Shown piece after piece: positions 62,448-64,000 of a DNA stretch of 64,000 bases. A program made the position numbers and the translations under genes. Under the pieces are notes generated by a model. That model made no database searches and was not told the DNA's origin. It worked only from the letters and a program-made list of their open reading frames with translations. Source of the DNA: Mortierella sp. BCC40632 (Eukaryota > Mortierellomycota > Mortierellomycetes > Mortierellales > Mortierellaceae); contig WAEK01000002.1 of NCBI GenBank assembly GCA_011634665.1, forward strand, positions 1,571,001-1,635,000. The letters run 5' to 3'. Position 1 is the first letter of the stretch, and each line of letters starts with the position of its first letter.

Positions 62448-62665
62448 GATGAGATGAGGAAATGGCTAAAAATGGCAGTGGTGTTATTTTTCCTCCAAAG
62501 GGCTGTTTTCAGCTTTCCCCTGGAGATAGGAGATGAGCTGGCGAAAACTTTTTAAGCCACGGCTGGATCATTTCTCCTATTCAATCGGTATATAACTGTA
62601 CTCAATCGGTACTGCTCTCTGCTAATAAAATGTACTACCAATGGTGAAAAGCGACTCACTCTTAC

Positions 62666-63235
62666 CGCTTGAAGGCTCTGCTCATCAGGGATGAGCCTGC
62701 TCGACAGAGAATACCAATCATAACCCTTTTCCGCCAGACGCCGAACCCAGCTGCGTTCATTTTGACCAAGAGGCAGTTGTGCGCGATCATCATCATGATT
62801 GTGCCTCCATGTGTACCTGACCACAACCTTGTCCTCCTCTCCAACAGGTTGTGCCATGAAGACCTGTGCCCTGCAACGTTGACCCACTGATTCACGTGGG
62901 AGAGAGATATCTTTTTTCTTGCGGTGGCGACGGCAGGCAAACGTGAGTCTCCAAGAGTACATGGTCCTTGTGCCTGCAACTTGTTCAGATGTTTTAAATG
63001 GAAGTGGAGTGCTCGGATCGTCCTTTTGATTATAGAAGGTTGAGTACTGATTGGGTCTATGAACCCACATACCAGTTTGCCGCTCTTCCGCCCACCATCT
63101 ACGAAATTCGTCGCATGTAAAAGTGAATTCCTTGGTGCTAGTGTCGTTTGATGAGAATTGTTGAGGTTTGATGTTGTTTCTGGGGTCGTAGTTGTGAGCA
63201 ATGATAAGTACATCCTCCAATTTGAGACCAGACAT
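62666..63235 (-). pseudogene. MULE transposase, N-terminal exon (zinc-finger DNA-binding region)
   Basis: This 190-codon exon starts at an ATG (63233-63235) and ends at a GTAAGA donor. It contains a FAR1/FLYWCH-like, WRKY-GCM1-type zinc-binding pattern: W-R-L-T-F-A-C, then GQRC, then W-R-H-N-H. This is the usual N-terminal DNA-binding module of fungal and plant MULE transposases. The end, DEQSLQA, runs in phase 0 into MEDAAHDHSKG at 57810, which together read as one family-typical segment. The exon itself is intact; it is called a pseudogene because the downstream part is broken. Confidence 0.8.
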
Positions 63236-63735
63236 TTTTGGAGCAGCCGATTGTGGGGAGTTGTTGCAGTAGGCTCACAGAAACGTGACAGAGGGCCAGG
63301 GATGAGGGGAAAGGCCATGCAAAACCAAGTAATGCTGGCGATGGTATTGACAGGCAAGCGGATAGGAGTGAGTGTAGATGTGTATGTGGAGTGGCGCGTG
63401 TGTATGTGTCTGTTTGAGGGAGATAAGACTGCGGAAGAGAAGGGGAGGATGAGAGGGAGCAAAAAGCGGAAAAGAGGAAAAATATTGCACGTACCACCTC
63501 AACCCACATGTTCATAGAATCCACTGCCCTTTCTCTGCCGAACTGATGCAGGGAAGAGATGCCGGTATTGCATTCCTCTCCTCCGCATTTCCTTTCTTTC
63601 CATGACAGCCCAATGCCGGCTGCAGGTCGCACCAGTATAGAACCTCCTCTTCCCGCTTCAATCTAAGCCACATATTCTTTAAGAACGCGTTCTGTTTCGC
63701 GTTTGATTTTGATTGCTTCACCTCATCTCCCCGCC
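63236..63735. other. Divergent spacer between MULE remnant and the right-edge gene
   Basis: This 500-base stretch separates two divergent starts. It contains TG-rich sequence (63366-63420) and purine-rich sequence (63430-63480). No inverted repeat matching the left flank was evident by eye, and no other gene is supported. Confidence 0.45.
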
Positions 63736-64000
63736 ATGGGCGTGAAACGCGCGTGGCAACTACCAGGCAAGAAGGGGTTTTTTCCAAACCCACAACACAC
63801 AATCTCGTCAACCGGCGTCATCCGCGTTGATGTCTGCTCGACCCACAACGTCCTGATAAAAATCATTTATGAGAACGCCACAGACTTAAATGCTGCACAT
63901 GCCAAGCTCGAATGGTGGCTCACAAGACTGGGGAGCAAGGATCAGCTGCGTTTCTATGTTGATGGTGAACCGGCACAAGAAAAGATGGATGTTCATGCCA
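63736..64000 (+). CDS. Putative XPG/FEN1-like nuclease-fold protein, N-terminal part only (runs off the window)
   Basis: An open frame starts at ATG 63736 and remains open to the last base (88 codons). The N-terminus MGVKRAWQLPGKKGF resembles the XPG/FEN1 N-terminal MGI/VxGLW motif. It is followed by a strand with an acidic residue (GVIRVDVC), where the family has its first metal-binding Asp. A second strand reads RFYVDGEPAQEKMDVHA, matching the family's F-D-G-x-P-x-x-K pattern with Tyr-Val-Asp-Gly and Glu-Lys. Only this part is visible, so nuclease activity and full domain make-up are inference. It lies divergent to the MULE remnant and could be either a host gene or an accessory gene. Confidence 0.6.
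   Translation, partial: MGVKRAWQLPGKKGFFPNPQHTISSTGVIRVDVCSTHNVLIKIIYENATDLNAAHAKLEWWLTRLGSKDQLRFYVDGEPAQEKMDVHA

Larger units (their letters stand above)
55780..63235 (-). mobile_element. MULE-type DNA transposon remnant, interrupted by a nested Crypton
   Basis: Coding parts of one Mutator-like (MULE) transposase flank the Crypton: an N-terminal exon at 62666-63235 and the catalytic and C-terminal exons at 55780-57810, in the same orientation. The two halves join in frame across a canonical GT-AG intron of about 4.9 kb, and the Crypton lies wholly inside that intron. Coordinates are those of the recognisable coding sequence; the terminal inverted repeats and target duplication were not found, so the true ends are unknown. 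Confidence 0.85.

Overview
This is a nuclear window from a filamentous fungus. Fungus-only or fungus-typical genes (elongation factor eEF3, ERG28, a Yap-type bZIP factor) lie beside dense short spliceosomal introns with GTAAGT-like donors and CTAAC/CTGAC branch-like motifs. Long poly-T and CT tracts sit in introns and 5' leaders, and highly expressed genes prefer C-ending codons. The overall look fits an early-diverging fungus such as the Mortierellomycotina; that placement is inference from style, not a proven identification. Exon structures below were built by hand from splice signals, phase and family conservation.

Layout. 1-1383 (-): cytosolic serine hydroxymethyltransferase, cut by the left edge. 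3406-7188 (+): eEF3. 7800-9964 (-): bZIP factor. 12671-14108 (+): bHLH factor. 16643-22052 (+): Nup153/Nup1-type FG nucleoporin with four zinc fingers. 22622-23275 (+): orotate phosphoribosyltransferase. 24370-26297 (+): spermidine synthase. 26923-30668 (+): Gbp2/Hrb1-like protein with three RRMs. 30940-31871 (-): eIF1A. 32430-32900 (+): mitochondrial ribosomal protein bL32m. 33381-34633 (-): TYW3. 35769-36349 (+): ERG28. 37112-38806 (+): mitochondrial rhomboid protease. 40068-40826 (+): a secreted, probably GPI-anchored Asp/Lys/His-rich protein. 41446-55048 (-): a 14-exon Tom1/HUWE1 HECT ubiquitin ligase of about 3,891 residues.

The right-hand 8 kb (about 55.8-63.2 kb) is mobile DNA. A MULE-type DDE transposase gene on the minus strand is split by a 4.9-kb intron, and that intron holds a complete-length but frame-broken Crypton (tyrosine recombinase with an AT-hook and a GCR1_C-like domain). 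Both copies carry lesions. At the right edge a plus-strand gene starts that resembles the XPG/FEN1 N-terminal nuclease fold and runs off the window.

Functionally the left 55 kb is ordinary housekeeping. Translation (SHMT one-carbon supply, eEF3, eIF1A, bL32m, TYW3 tRNA modification), nucleotide and polyamine synthesis, nuclear transport and mRNA export (nucleoporin, Gbp2-like), sterol synthesis, mitochondrial proteolysis and ubiquitination are represented. Eukaryotic genes here are individually transcribed, so no operon-like logic is implied. I found no convincing tRNA, rRNA, snRNA or CRISPR array.
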